A stretch of DNA of 64,000 nt from Thysanoteuthis rhombus. Taxonomy: Eukaryota > Mollusca > Cephalopoda > Oegopsida > Thysanoteuthidae. The stretch spans positions 1,094,501 through 1,158,500 of the forward strand of contig OY735225.1 of assembly GCA_963457665.1 (NCBI GenBank). Reading direction: 5' to 3'. This document shows, piece by piece, positions 52,001 through 54,900 of the stretch; the stretch's first letter is position 1; every line of letters starts with the position of its first letter. The position numbers were made by a program, and so were the translations under genes. Under the pieces are notes generated by a model. The model was not told the origin of the DNA and searched no databases. It was given only the letters and a program-made list of their open reading frames with translations.

Positions 52001-54472
52001 TTTTTTAACTACTTATTACTTTTATCTCAATTTATTTGATGCTTTTTATTGCAACCTTTGATCAGACCAATTACCCTTCAGCAGTGTGTAGACAGCGTTG
52101 ATCAGAAAATAAAGAATCAGCCTCAAGTGAGATTTTAATCCACATCCCTTGTTTGGCCTCAGTCAAAGTTGCTATAAAAAGCACTAGATAAATTGAGATG
52201 AAGGTGAAAAGTGGTCATAAAATCAAGTATGATTTATAATATTTCATCAAATAAAAAAAGATTATTGAAATATTTTTCAACTTTTTAAAAAATTTTCTTT
52301 TTCCTTTTCATTTTTCTCCATAGCAAAAGAGGGAAAAGGAAAAGCTACGTATGTTGAAAAAACAGGATTCCGTGGCGAGCAATCACTCTCAAGAAAAGGG
52401 GCTCATTAATGGAGTGCCGGAAAACACAGAAAAAGGTTTGGAATTTGTGTTGCTTTCTTTTAAAAGTAAAATTCTTGTATTTTTATTTCAGAGTTTGCAA
52501 AGTATCAACTCTCTCTGCAGTCGTCATTCAGCAAAGCAGACCTATGAGATAAAGATGAAATTAAGTAAAATATTGCCACCTTGGCCTAAAAATGAATCAG
52601 TGTAGCCAAGTTGCATCATTTTTCTCACAATATCCTCTCTCTCTGTAAGTTCTTATCTCTCTGTCAAGACTTTACTAACACTCCTACCCCATCCCAGCTC
52701 TTCAGATGGTGATACAAGGTTACATAAAGCAAAACATGATTTGGTGAGATCAAAGGCTCTGGGTGACTTTCAGGTTTAAGGGTAAAGGAATAACAAAACT
52801 AGTTGGACACAAAAAAAAAAGAAGTAATTTTTGTATGAAGAAATTGAAATTTACCCATTTATGCATTCTCCCTCTCTGACGCTGTCTTCTTCCTCCCTCT
52901 CTGACGCTGTCTTCTTCCTCCCTCTCTGACGCTGTCTTCTTCCTCCCTCTCTGACGCTGTCTTCTTCCTCCCTCTCTGACGCTGTCTTCTTCCTCCCTCT
53001 CTGACGCTGTCTTCTTCCTCCCTCTCTGACGCTGTCTTCTTCCTCCCTCTCTGACGCTGTCTTCTTCCTCCCTCTCTGACGCTGTCTTCTTCCTCCCTCC
53101 TTTCTCATATGCTCTACACTATCTCTCTCTCTCTCATATGCTCTACACTATCTCTCTCTCTCTCTCATATGCTCTACACTATCTCTCTCTCTCTCTCATA
53201 TGCTCTACACTATCTCTCTCTCTCTCTCATATGCTCTACACTATCTCTCTCTCTCTCTCATATGCTCTACACTATCTCTCTCTCTCTCTCATATGCTCTA
53301 CACTATCTCTCTCTCTCTCTCATATGCTCTACACTATCTCTCTCTCTCTCATATGCTCTACACTATCTCTCTCTCTCTCTCATATGCTCTACACTATCTC
53401 TCTCTCTCTCATATGCTCTACACTATCTCTCTCTCATATGCTCTACACTATCTCTCTCTCATATGCTCTACACTATCTCTCTCTCTCTCATATGCTCTAC
53501 ACTATCTCTCTCTCATATGCTCTACACTATCTCTCTCTCTCTCATATGCTCTACACTATTTCTCTCTCTCTCGTATGCTCTACACTATCTCTCTCTCTCT
53601 CATATGCTCTACACTATCTCTCTCTCTCTCATATGCTCTACACTATCTCTCTCTCTCTCGTATGCTCTACACTATCTCTCTCTCTCTCATATGCTCTACA
53701 CTATCTCTCTCTCTCTCATATGCTCTACACTATCTCTCTCTCTCATATGCTCTACACTATCTCTCTCTCTCTCTAATTACACTGCATACAATACATAAAT
53801 ATTATTAGAAAATGAAATTGGTAAAGAGAACTGAAAATCTATAATAATTGCTTATGTCATTTTTACACTAATGCTTTGAGAAAAGACATGAATCTAACTC
53901 TCCCTTGTCGTCTTGACTAATATATTATCACAGGTATACCATGATAATAATCCAAGAAAAGAGTATGTGAATGAATACATGAGAAACTCACTTATCCAGA
54001 AAAACTCACAAATTTTTGACGATCATTATTTATAAACTAACAGAGTTCCTACAAAAAAATGACGAGATAATTCAAAGTATAGAGTGGTATTTCTGTGTAG
54101 ATTCTGTTCATTCAACTTAAGATCAAAGTGTTGATTATGAGTGCAGTATATGTATGCTCATTGAAAAGTGTAACACACAACATATATATATATATATACA
54201 TTGCATTTGATATATGTGGATTTTGTCTGATATTGTGTGTATATATGCTCATTTTCATTCCAAATAATGAATGAGAATTGAAGGAAATCCCAAAGAAATG
54301 AAATTCACATTTTCTTTCTTTTTTTTCTTTAGGAGAATTCGATGATCTAATCTCTGCTCTACGAACTGGAGATGTATTTGGTGAAGATATGGCCAAAATG
54401 AAGAGGACTCGACGACGAGCCAATGCACCAGCAGACACATCACGAGAACGCATTGGAAAAGTCAAATGTTGA
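2868..54472 (+). CDS. Daam: DAAM-type formin, 5' partial, 23 exons joined
   Basis: The spliced product is a DAAM-family formin, a Rho/Dishevelled-linked factor that nucleates and elongates unbranched actin filaments and acts in planar cell polarity and cytoskeletal control. Twenty-three exons join in phase to 3048 nt (1015 residues plus stop). In this partial protein, residues 1 to about 345 are the GBD/FH3 (diaphanous-inhibitory, armadillo) region, about 350-435 a coiled coil, about 490-520 a short FH1 with runs of 12 and 6 prolines, about 535-935 FH2, and about 970-1000 a DAD followed by a basic patch. FH2 signatures include [22 protein letters not shown] and [15 protein letters not shown]. 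The order and length match human DAAM1 (1078 residues, recalled), less about 90 N-terminal residues. No initiator Met or promoter is in the window. DAAM1 and DAAM2 are probably not distinguished in an invertebrate. Family assignment is firm; exon edges rest on splice consensus and homology. Confidence 0.96.
3957..4047. repeat. (TA)n microsatellite
   Basis: About 90 bp of nearly pure TA with a few AAATA interruptions at its right end. Confidence 0.98.
4785..4965 (+). mobile_element. tRNA-headed SINE-like segment
   Basis: A box-like tggctcagtcggtaagaga follows an (AT)n tract. A weak B box (gttcaatc) lies about 150 bp on, too far for a tRNA, so this is at best a decayed SINE. Confidence 0.35.
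5395..5714 (+). repeat. Repeat A copy 2
   Basis: Shares agagctagaggactgaaact, the C-run plus ggtcaatttccaatgtaa, and tttctattgagtgactaacc with the other copies. The central gatcactgcc block is deleted. Confidence 0.8.
6480..6900 (-). pseudogene. Tc1-like transposase relic
   Basis: Minus-strand reading gives [19 protein letters not shown] followed by CEVRKKHPEN, aligning with the Tc1 motif WPAYSPDLNPIEHVWDML. The catalytic Glu is Gln. Stops and frameshifts are present. Confidence 0.6.
7032..7120 (+). CDS. Daam: Daam exon 2 in window
   Basis: Acceptor tttcag, donor gtgtgt; 29 codons plus 2 nt. It encodes [10 protein letters not shown], equal to the family's ESLKTALRTKPMRF segment at the start of the FH3/DID armadillo fold. 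The codon split over the junction (AG+C) reads Ser where mammals have Arg. Confidence 0.95.
7355..7795 (-). repeat. Repeat B copy 1
   Basis: Reverse complement of the element at 31360-31735. Shared blocks include the tgtccaccatc segment, agagcaag, and the ccttccttc/tttctgttcaacatag/actgactga stretch. Class unknown. Confidence 0.65.
8320..8600 (+). repeat. Repeat D copy 1
   Basis: Its left part (aaccattgtacgaagt, ccaccagatatgttagtc) recurs at 31895-31990, and its right part (aaaaggcttttattgtcc, tgaaatatttttacatgttc, aagcaccatatgccagtgg) recurs at 19130-19290. Confidence 0.65.
9238..9640 (+). repeat. Repeat A copy 3
   Basis: Nearly full-length: aggtttcttcagttttcaag, accattggagctaagg, agtgatcactgcccaaca, then ctattgagtgacttaccaga at its right end. 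Confidence 0.85.
10015..10046. repeat. (TA)n microsatellite
   Basis: Pure AT dinucleotide tract of about 30 bp. Confidence 0.97.
10133..10201. repeat. (CA)n(TA)n compound microsatellite
   Basis: About 18 bp of CA running directly into about 50 bp of TA. Confidence 0.98.
11008..11051. repeat. (TA)n microsatellite
   Basis: Pure TA tract of about 42 bp. Confidence 0.97.
11593..11655. repeat. (TA)n microsatellite
   Basis: Pure TA tract of about 60 bp at the 3' side (minus strand) of a mariner relic. Confidence 0.97.
11656..12330 (-). pseudogene. Mariner transposase relic
   Basis: Minus-strand reading gives [17 protein letters not shown], then [47 protein letters not shown] and a tail [10 protein letters not shown]. 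This follows the mariner order GRPSTSRT, DLGMRRVSAKFVPRLL, EQ..R..V.QDLLE.AN.D. Only the N-terminal half is visible, and frameshifts are needed, so it is a dead fragment. Confidence 0.75.
13946..14081 (+). CDS. Daam: Daam exon 3 in window
   Basis: Acceptor tttcag, donor gtatgt; 1 nt plus 45 codons, ending in phase 0. It encodes [18 protein letters not shown] and [15 protein letters not shown], a near-exact match to the DAAM DID armadillo repeats. The following intron holds the candidate cassette exon. Confidence 0.97.
15133..15198 (+). CDS. candidate alternative Daam cassette exon (66 bp, in frame)
   Basis: A pyrimidine-rich stretch and AG (tctccttag) precede 66 nt that are open in phase 0 and end in caa|gtgagt. 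The flanking exons 3 and 4 are also joined in phase 0, so inclusion would add 22 residues (beginning ITVLEINNR, ending ILSGQ) between ALMNNS and QSRAHVL without a frameshift. The segment is richer in G+C and CpG than the surrounding intron, as the real exons are. I recall no equivalent insert in human or fly DAAM, so this may be a lineage-specific alternative exon or a pseudo-exon that passes by chance in a 10.7-kb intron. Confidence 0.5.
15645..15686. repeat. Perfect inverted repeat (hairpin)
   Basis: 18-nt arms agccaaaatcagatcatt and its exact complement, separated by a 6-nt loop. The same aatcagatcattat motif recurs at 16117-16136 (inverted) and 55682-55700, so the hairpin is probably part of a dispersed repeat. 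Confidence 0.9.
15881..15954. repeat. (TA)n(TG)n compound microsatellite
   Basis: About 46 bp of TA then TG-rich sequence. Confidence 0.97.
16384..16716 (+). pseudogene. Non-LTR reverse transcriptase C-terminal relic
   Basis: Plus-strand reading gives [35 protein letters not shown], then [20 protein letters not shown] and [17 protein letters not shown], with in-frame stops. This is the conserved end of a LINE ORF2. Confidence 0.85.
16853..17302 (+). repeat. Repeat A copy 4
   Basis: The longest copy, from ttagaaaccatcaacc through gggtttcttcagtttcca, agctagagggctgaaaa, gatcactgcccaacaaaagg and gacatggcatg-like catggcatgtggcc to gactaaccagatctg. Confidence 0.88.
18514..18588. repeat. (TA)n microsatellite
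   Basis: About 75 bp of TA with a single G interruption. Confidence 0.98.
19130..19290 (+). repeat. Repeat D copy 2 (right part)
   Basis: Shares ccaaaaaggcttttactatc, gctaaaatatttttacat and aaacaccatacaccactggc with 8474-8600, then runs into a (TA)n tract. Confidence 0.65.
19280..19342. repeat. (TA)n(TG)n microsatellite
   Basis: About 50 bp of TA followed by six TG units. Confidence 0.97.
19800..19995 (+). repeat. Repeat A copy 5 (partial)
   Basis: Right-central part only: tgctaaattggtcattag, gagatcactgccaaacaaaa, aacttattcattgatcaccc, ttaattgatcacccccaaca. Confidence 0.75.
20045..20160 (+). repeat. Repeat B copy 2 (partial)
   Basis: Shares agatgtgtcc, the ggtcagtccgag/catcaaactacagaaataag block and tatgatgtcattaaag with 31360-31460 and 48605-48760. 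Confidence 0.6.
20890..20933. repeat. (GT)n(TA)n microsatellite
   Basis: Short GT then TA tract. Confidence 0.95.
21100..21200 (+). mobile_element. tRNA-like SINE head, tentative
   Basis: An A-box-like tggctgaatgcttagg is followed about 65 bp later by a B-box-like gactcaattccc. No clear tail. It may be a decayed SINE. Confidence 0.3.
22890..23120 (-). pseudogene. Tc1-like transposase C-terminal relic
   Basis: Minus-strand reading gives [19 protein letters not shown], then (after a frameshift) [20 protein letters not shown]. This matches the Tc1 C-terminus SPDLNPIENLWxxIK...EEWNNI...LxxSMPRR. The third catalytic acid (Glu of IENLW) is Arg. Confidence 0.75.
23472..24322 (-). mobile_element. 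Pogo/Tigger-like DNA transposon relic with TIRs
   Basis: Ends are imperfect inverted repeats, ctgtaaacaccttgctatta at the left and the complement of ttattgtgagggtttactg at the right, both next to TA. They resemble the pogo/Tigger terminus CAGTAAACCCTCGCTATAA. The minus-strand inside reads [17 protein letters not shown], then [26 protein letters not shown] and [18 protein letters not shown] after a frameshift: the CENP-B-type HTH half of a Tigger transposase. The DDE half is missing. Confidence 0.82.
24588..24692 (+). repeat. Repeat A copy 6 (left part)
   Basis: ttagaaactgttggtatag, ttcagttttcaag, gccagagggctgaaaattt, truncated after ttaatgtctgggg; about 75 bp before the exon 4 acceptor. Confidence 0.75.
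24767..24964 (+). CDS. Daam: Daam exon 4 in window
   Basis: Acceptor cttgcag, donor gtattc; 66 codons, phase 0 at both ends. Landmarks are [38 protein letters not shown] and [20 protein letters not shown], the most conserved armadillo block of DAAM. A truncated repeat A copy ends about 75 bp upstream of the acceptor. Confidence 0.98.
24965..25897 (+). other. Daam intron between exons 4 and 5
   Basis: Begins with a degenerate C+T-rich direct repeat (ccacccttatctgcc-like units, about 24978-25100). Otherwise ordinary AT-rich intron with nothing recognised. Confidence 0.7.
25898..26008 (+). CDS. Daam: Daam exon 5 in window
   Basis: Acceptor gttttag, donor gtaagt; 37 codons, phase 0. It encodes [11 protein letters not shown] and [19 protein letters not shown], matching the DID helices of DAAM. 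Confidence 0.97.
26009..26715 (+). other. Daam intron between exons 5 and 6
   Basis: AT-rich intron; no repeat, RNA gene or mobile element recognised. Confidence 0.7.
26716..26819 (+). CDS. Daam: Daam exon 6 in window
   Basis: Acceptor cttccag, donor gtaaat; 34 codons plus 2 nt. It encodes [20 protein letters not shown], nearly identical to the family, followed by [10 protein letters not shown]. Last part of the armadillo core. Confidence 0.98.
26820..27643 (+). other. Daam intron between exons 6 and 7
   Basis: The left half is plain AT-rich sequence. The right half is repeat A copy 7, so only about 45 bp separate the repeat from the acceptor. Confidence 0.75.
27222..27599 (+). repeat. Repeat A copy 7
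   Basis: From ttagaaacagtcaaac through taggtttctttcaagtttgg, agctagagggcttaaaattt and agtgatcactgctcaacaaa to ggtgactaaccagacctgtt. Confidence 0.87.
27644..27710 (+). CDS. Daam: Daam exon 7 in window
   Basis: Acceptor ttcttag, donor gtaagt; 1 nt plus 22 codons. It encodes [20 protein letters not shown], in the dimerisation part of the FH3 region. A repeat A copy ends only about 45 bp upstream of the acceptor. Confidence 0.96.
27960..28290 (+). pseudogene. Non-LTR reverse transcriptase C-terminal relic
   Basis: Same family and strand as 16384-16716: cacaatatatcagggaaaag, tccaaatggcaatggcc, ctgatggacatcatgactca, agatgaactagacaaattca, gtgaatcctggggttgg. It is more decayed, with several stops. 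Confidence 0.8.
29215..29415 (-). pseudogene. Reverse transcriptase C-terminal relic, second LINE family
   Basis: Minus-strand reading gives [46 protein letters not shown] and RRLQFLIKG. It matches the LINE tail motif L+WFGHVTRHDSL.KTILQGT.EGGR.RGRQRK. A longer open frame over the same bases is a shadow. Confidence 0.7.
29967..30084 (+). CDS. Daam: Daam exon 8 in window
   Basis: Acceptor tctttag, donor gtaagt; 39 codons plus 1 nt. It encodes [19 protein letters not shown] and [16 protein letters not shown], matching the DAAM helices (VHIDTKSATQMFELTRKRL in human). Confidence 0.96.
30085..31188 (+). other. Daam intron between exons 8 and 9
   Basis: Half of it is the pogo-like MITE at 30276-30834; the rest is plain AT-rich intron. 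Confidence 0.75.
30276..30834. mobile_element. Pogo/Tigger-like MITE
   Basis: Left end aagtaaactcttgctataac and right end gttatagcaagggtttactg are inverted repeats (one difference in the inner 15, more outside), each next to TA. The ends match those of 23472-24322. Inside, no transposase frame is visible, so it is a 559-bp non-autonomous derivative. Confidence 0.85.
31189..31324 (+). CDS. Daam: Daam exon 9 in window
   Basis: Acceptor ttctgtag, donor gtaagt; 2 nt, 44 codons, 2 nt. It encodes [20 protein letters not shown] and an [10 protein letters not shown] tail, at the end of the FH3 region. Confidence 0.96.
31325..32730 (+). other. Daam intron between exons 9 and 10
   Basis: Left part is repeat B copy 3 (31360-31990) with the left part of repeat D at its end. 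32000-32730 shows nothing recognised. Confidence 0.65.
31360..31990 (+). repeat. Repeat B copy 3 with repeat D left part
   Basis: Starts at agacacttgtcggtcgg with four ggtcagtc-type units, then caaacaacagaaataagaag, gatgtggtgtcattaaaa, ctattaccatagatggtgg and, at 31895-31990, tagccattgcacgaaat and tcaccagatatatttgtc. This suggests repeats B and D may be parts of one longer element. Confidence 0.6.
32731..32857 (+). CDS. Daam: Daam exon 10 in window (coiled coil)
   Basis: Acceptor atccacag, donor gtttgt; 1 nt plus 42 codons. Charged heptad-like sequence with [16 protein letters not shown] and [13 protein letters not shown], matching the DAAM coiled coil that precedes FH1. Confidence 0.94.
33622..33652. 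repeat. (TA)n microsatellite
   Basis: Pure AT tract of about 30 bp. Confidence 0.96.
33908..34025 (-). pseudogene. 5S rRNA-derived sequence
   Basis: The minus strand aligns end to end with the 3' two thirds of animal 5S rRNA: agttaagcaacattgagcct, ggtcagtacctagatggg, taaccatctgggaatacca. The internal promoter A box and C box regions are well kept, while the 5' third is diverged. It could be a retroposed 5S pseudogene or the head of a 5S-derived SINE. Confidence 0.85.
34115..34380 (+). pseudogene. LINE (CR1/L2/jockey-like) ORF2 C-terminal relic
   Basis: Plus-strand reading gives [27 protein letters not shown], then [20 protein letters not shown] and SCLDR with a stop. This is the typical tail L.YEERL..L.LP.L.YRR.RGD.I......WN.LPE.V..A.S...FK..LD. 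A poly(A) run (34271-34286) interrupts the frame. Confidence 0.85.
34554..34676 (+). CDS. Daam: Daam exon 11 in window (coiled coil)
   Basis: Acceptor gtccaacag, donor gtaagg; 41 codons, phase 0. It encodes [20 protein letters not shown] and [10 protein letters not shown], the second half of the coiled coil. Confidence 0.94.
34677..35318 (+). other. Daam intron between exons 11 and 12
   Basis: AT-rich intron; nothing recognised. Confidence 0.7.
35319..35595 (+). CDS. Daam: Daam exon 12 in window (FH1)
   Basis: Acceptor tttttcag, donor gtatat; 92 codons plus 1 nt. It begins with a short charged end of the coiled coil, then a low-complexity Ser-rich linker ([13 protein letters not shown]), then FH1 with [11 protein letters not shown], a 12-Pro run and [13 protein letters not shown]1 recruits profilin-actin and feeds FH2. 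It is shorter than the mammalian FH1 as I recall it, with fewer separate Pro runs. Confidence 0.95.
35596..38107 (+). other. Daam intron between exons 12 and 13
   Basis: Holds a degenerate direct repeat of agatctttYatccaaaat-like units (35870-36060) and two related 35-bp segments (ttttggccaat plus (CA)-rich) at 37014-37050 and 37244-37282. No transposon or extra proline-rich exon seen. Confidence 0.65.
35870..36060. repeat. Degenerate tandem repeat
   Basis: At least four copies of agatctttYatccaaaat at irregular spacing (near 35872, 35905, 35937, 36038), separated by T-runs. Confidence 0.6.
38108..38214 (+). CDS. Daam: Daam exon 13 in window (start of FH2)
   Basis: Acceptor ttttcag, donor gtaagt; 2 nt plus 35 codons. 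It contains APMGISST, a basic LRRKNIP stretch and the FH2 lasso motif [11 protein letters not shown], which wraps the partner subunit in the FH2 dimer. Confidence 0.97.
38252..38288. repeat. (TA)n microsatellite at SINE tail
   Basis: TA tract directly abutting the tail end of the minus-strand SINE. Confidence 0.95.
38289..38650 (-). mobile_element. tRNA-headed SINE
   Basis: On the minus strand the A box is tagctcaatggcaagagca and the B-box region gttcgatttcctgctgcaa, followed by a conserved body (ctatgatgtctaggcc, tcatttcaaataagag). Same family as 56920-57190 and 47930-48090; it ends in (TA)n. Confidence 0.85.
38660..38735 (+). mobile_element. SINE head fragment in opposite orientation
   Basis: ctgtttaggtcaatggtaag and gagcaacactatttcaaagc, then ggaaccctattggttgc: a plus-strand copy of the SINE head, about 130 bp from the minus copy. 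Confidence 0.8.
39040..39466 (+). repeat. Repeat A copy 8
   Basis: ttagaaactatcaacc, gagctagagggctggaaaat, tgatcattgcccaacaaaag, catggtatgctgccaaaaga, tgaatgactaaccagacctg. Confidence 0.88.
39557..39601 (+). CDS. Daam: Daam exon 14 in window (FH2 lasso)
   Basis: A 45-nt exon, 15 codons in phase 0: [15 protein letters not shown]. It carries the second lasso Trp and matches NKLEGTVWTEIDDTK of human DAAM1. Acceptor tttttcag, donor gtgtgt. A repeat A copy ends about 90 bp upstream. Confidence 0.95.
39962..40031. repeat. (GT)n(TA)n(CA)n compound microsatellite
   Basis: GT, about 58 bp of TA with one interruption, then CA: a nearly palindromic microsatellite. Confidence 0.97.
40515..40540 (+). 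repeat. Repeat A right-end fragment
   Basis: Only gaatgacaaaccaggtctgt matches the last 20 bp of repeat A. It sits 34 bp before the exon 15 acceptor and may be chance. Confidence 0.4.
40574..40938 (+). CDS. Daam: Daam exon 15 in window (FH2 linker and knob)
   Basis: The largest exon, 121 codons plus 2 nt; acceptor tctaacag, donor gtatgt. It encodes [15 protein letters not shown], an acidic linker (QLEEEEDKS), [29 protein letters not shown]-like [19 protein letters not shown] and [12 protein letters not shown]. The Ile of the VIDGRRA motif corresponds to the actin-contact Ile known in FH2 domains. Confidence 0.98.
40939..42635 (+). other. Daam intron between exons 15 and 16
   Basis: Has short (TA)n/(TG)n tracts near 41629-41800. 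42490-42545 carries a gcacctgaagaagcctggtg ... ccaaaacatt pattern of the kind found near the 3' ends of some retroelements, but no coding support. The rest is unassigned. Confidence 0.5.
42636..42724 (+). CDS. Daam: Daam exon 16 in window (FH2)
   Basis: Acceptor ttttcag, donor gtaaga; 1 nt, 29 codons, 1 nt. It encodes [20 protein letters not shown], matching INHYQQRLQSLYFKKKFAER of human DAAM1. Confidence 0.97.
42725..43250 (+). other. Daam intron between exons 16 and 17
   Basis: Contains repeat C copy 1 (42983-43033); otherwise nothing recognised. Confidence 0.65.
42983..43033 (+). repeat. Repeat C copy 1
   Basis: gtgctcattgaaaagtgtta followed by cacacaa; the same block is at 54138-54184. 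Confidence 0.6.
43251..43465 (+). CDS. Daam: Daam exon 17 in window (FH2 core)
   Basis: Acceptor ttttatag, donor gtaagt; 2 nt plus 71 codons. It holds the FH2 signature [15 protein letters not shown], then [20 protein letters not shown] and [10 protein letters not shown]. Confidence 0.98.
43905..44770 (-). pseudogene. Non-LTR reverse transcriptase relic with catalytic motif
   Basis: The longest LINE remnant here. The minus strand reads [12 protein letters not shown] (from the family's QGDTISPKLFTA), [32 protein letters not shown] (the F-x-D-D catalytic box), then [35 protein letters not shown] and the C-terminal tail. Stops and frameshifts break it. The tail is the same family as 2360, 16384 and 27960. 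Confidence 0.88.
45340..46300 (-). mobile_element. Tc1-like transposon relic with TIRs and TA flanks
   Basis: Left end cgggtggaaa and right end tttccacctg are inverted repeats, each bordered by TA, as Tc1/mariner insertion predicts. The minus strand reads [54 protein letters not shown] (first catalytic Asp) and [18 protein letters not shown] (second Asp region; Glu replaced). Stops and frameshifts make it inactive. Confidence 0.9.
46391..46452 (+). CDS. Daam: Daam exon 18 in window (FH2)
   Basis: Acceptor ctttttag, donor gtaagt; 20 codons plus 2 nt encoding [20 protein letters not shown], matching YPSVLNLNEELRDIPQAAKV. A Tc1 relic ends about 90 bp upstream. Confidence 0.95.
46453..46746 (+). 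other. Daam intron between exons 18 and 19
   Basis: Short intron; note a local duplication of cttatgtgttatacaattttt around 46650-46700 (ttatgtgttatacaattttt occurs twice). Confidence 0.6.
46747..46807 (+). CDS. Daam: Daam exon 19 in window (FH2)
   Basis: Acceptor ctttttcag, donor gtttgt; 1 nt plus 20 codons: [20 protein letters not shown]. It matches the MTELDKEISTLRSGLKAVET helix of human DAAM1. Confidence 0.95.
47510..47690 (-). mobile_element. Internal fragment of the piggyBac-like MITE family
   Basis: tttagatgttttttagttga, gatgccagtgatatcataaa, ttctgaccatatttatcctt and the following T-run are the reverse complement of 58340-58470. No ends are visible here. Confidence 0.65.
47884..48092 (-). 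mobile_element. tRNA-headed SINE (partial)
   Basis: Minus-strand B box ggttcaattcctgcagcagc, then the body with aattgtttattctattta. The A-box side is cut off by the next SINE. It ends at a (TA)-rich tract (47857-47883). Confidence 0.75.
48093..48175 (+). mobile_element. tRNA-like SINE head of a second type
   Basis: gcttctgtggctaaattgg and tagcgtgc form an A box; caggttttcaaatcttg forms a B box 50 bp later. It has tRNA-like length (about 80 bp) and no clear cloverleaf, so it is read as a SINE. Confidence 0.55.
48377..48508 (+). CDS. Daam: Daam exon 20 in window (FH2 post domain)
   Basis: Acceptor tttacag, donor gtgaga; 44 codons, phase 0. It encodes [20 protein letters not shown] and [10 protein letters not shown], matching KFVSVVSQFITVASFSFSDV. 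Confidence 0.97.
48605..48760 (+). repeat. Repeat B copy 4 (partial)
   Basis: ttagatgtgtccgcacttc, gtcggccggtcattcaatca, taaaagatgtcattaaaa. Confidence 0.6.
48775..49035 (+). pseudogene. Reverse transcriptase C-terminal relic, third LINE family
   Basis: One frame reads [20 protein letters not shown], followed by a decayed stretch and [11 protein letters not shown] with stop, matching LINE tails of the type KW.WAGH+AR..D.RW......W.P....R..GRP..RW.DE. Confidence 0.75.
49140..49545 (+). repeat. Repeat A copy 9
   Basis: ggaatagatttcttcagttt, gagctagaaggctgaaaatt, gtgctgctgaaagatgttga, tttctattaagtgacttgcc. Confidence 0.85.
50049..50213 (+). CDS. Daam: Daam exon 21 in window (end of FH2)
   Basis: Acceptor attgtcag, donor gtaaat; 55 codons, phase 0. 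It encodes [20 protein letters not shown] and the highly charged helix [19 protein letters not shown] that exits FH2. Confidence 0.97.
50214..52323 (+). other. Daam intron between exons 21 and 22
   Basis: No repeat family or coding relic recognised. 51830-51960 is relatively GC-rich and may be an unidentified repeat. Confidence 0.55.
52324..52435 (+). CDS. Daam: Daam exon 22 in window (linker before DAD)
   Basis: Acceptor ctccatag, donor gtttgg; 37 codons plus 1 nt. It encodes [16 protein letters not shown] and a non-conserved stretch up to PENTEK. The donor (aaaaag|gtttgg) is weaker than most here. Confidence 0.92.
52870..53106. repeat. 25-bp minisatellite, nine copies plus partial
   Basis: Unit ccctctctgacgctgtcttc + ttcct, identical in all nine full copies at 25-bp spacing from 52870 to 53094. 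On the plus strand it is almost all pyrimidine. Confidence 0.98.
53107..53775. repeat. 28-31 bp minisatellite, about 23 copies
   Basis: Unit catatgctctacactat followed by a (CT)n run of variable length, which makes the period vary by twos. Two copies have cgtatg in place of catatg. Open frames rich in Leu/Ser/Tyr across it are a by-product of the repeat. Confidence 0.98.
54138..54184 (+). repeat. Repeat C copy 2
   Basis: tatgctcattgaaaagtgta then acacacaa, as at 42983-43033; followed by a short (TA)n tract. Confidence 0.6.
54333..54472 (+). CDS. Daam: Daam last exon (DAD) with stop codon
   Basis: Acceptor ttctttag after a long pyrimidine tract; 2 nt, 45 codons and TGA. It encodes [16 protein letters not shown], the diaphanous autoregulatory core, then the basic [10 protein letters not shown] patch and a tail ending RERIGKVKC. 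The DAD binds the N-terminal DID and keeps the formin closed until Dishevelled/Rho engage it. The tail resembles human SSRERPITKLNF. Confidence 0.97.
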
Positions 54473-54900
54473 CCTTAGCATTATTTTGTGGATTGCATAA
54501 AGGCAACATTCCTCAACTCCCACCACAGAAAGATTATTTTTTGGGCTGGTGGAATAAAACTCTTTTATTCCAACTTTTGATCAAATAATTCAATCTCTTC
54601 TTCCAATCTTTGATGCTGATACATTTCAGCCAATTCATTCTATGGCCTTCTTCAGGTGTGATATGAATCAGCCCGAACGTTATTAACATCGATGATTGGA
54701 TTGTCAGAACAAAAGTTGGAATATTAATGACTCTTCTCGAAGTTATAGGCAAAAACTGTTTCATGTTTCTCATTGCTAAAATTCCCATTACAATGACTAT
54801 GAAACCTTTTCATTACCCCCCTGCCCCACCTCTCCACCTTCACAACTTTTTTTCTCCCCCCTCCCCAAATCAAATTGGTAAATAAAAATTTAAGAGAAAA
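54473..54900 (+). promoter_or_regulatory. 3' UTR with candidate poly(A) signals
   Basis: Sequence after the stop has AATAAA at 54553-54558 (80 nt downstream) and 54881-54886, with more at 55501 onward. Which is used cannot be told from sequence alone. The segment 54535-54720 resembles a dispersed repeat more than conserved UTR. Confidence 0.4.

Larger units (their letters stand above)
52436..54332 (+). other. Daam last intron
   Basis: About half consists of two adjoining minisatellites (52870-53775). Repeat C copy 2 and a short (TA)n tract lie between them and the last exon. Confidence 0.8.

Noticed and set aside
52851-53108. Minus-strand Arg/Glu-rich frame with a 25-residue period
   Set aside because: It is the 25-bp array read in reverse (75 bp = three units), with no start context or homology.
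52870-53775. CRISPR-like array
   Set aside because: Direct tandem units without unique spacers, in an animal intron.
53109-53808. Three long overlapping frames rich in Leu, Ser, Tyr and His
   Set aside because: They are translations of the 28-31 bp minisatellite; all frames stay open because the unit lacks stops.
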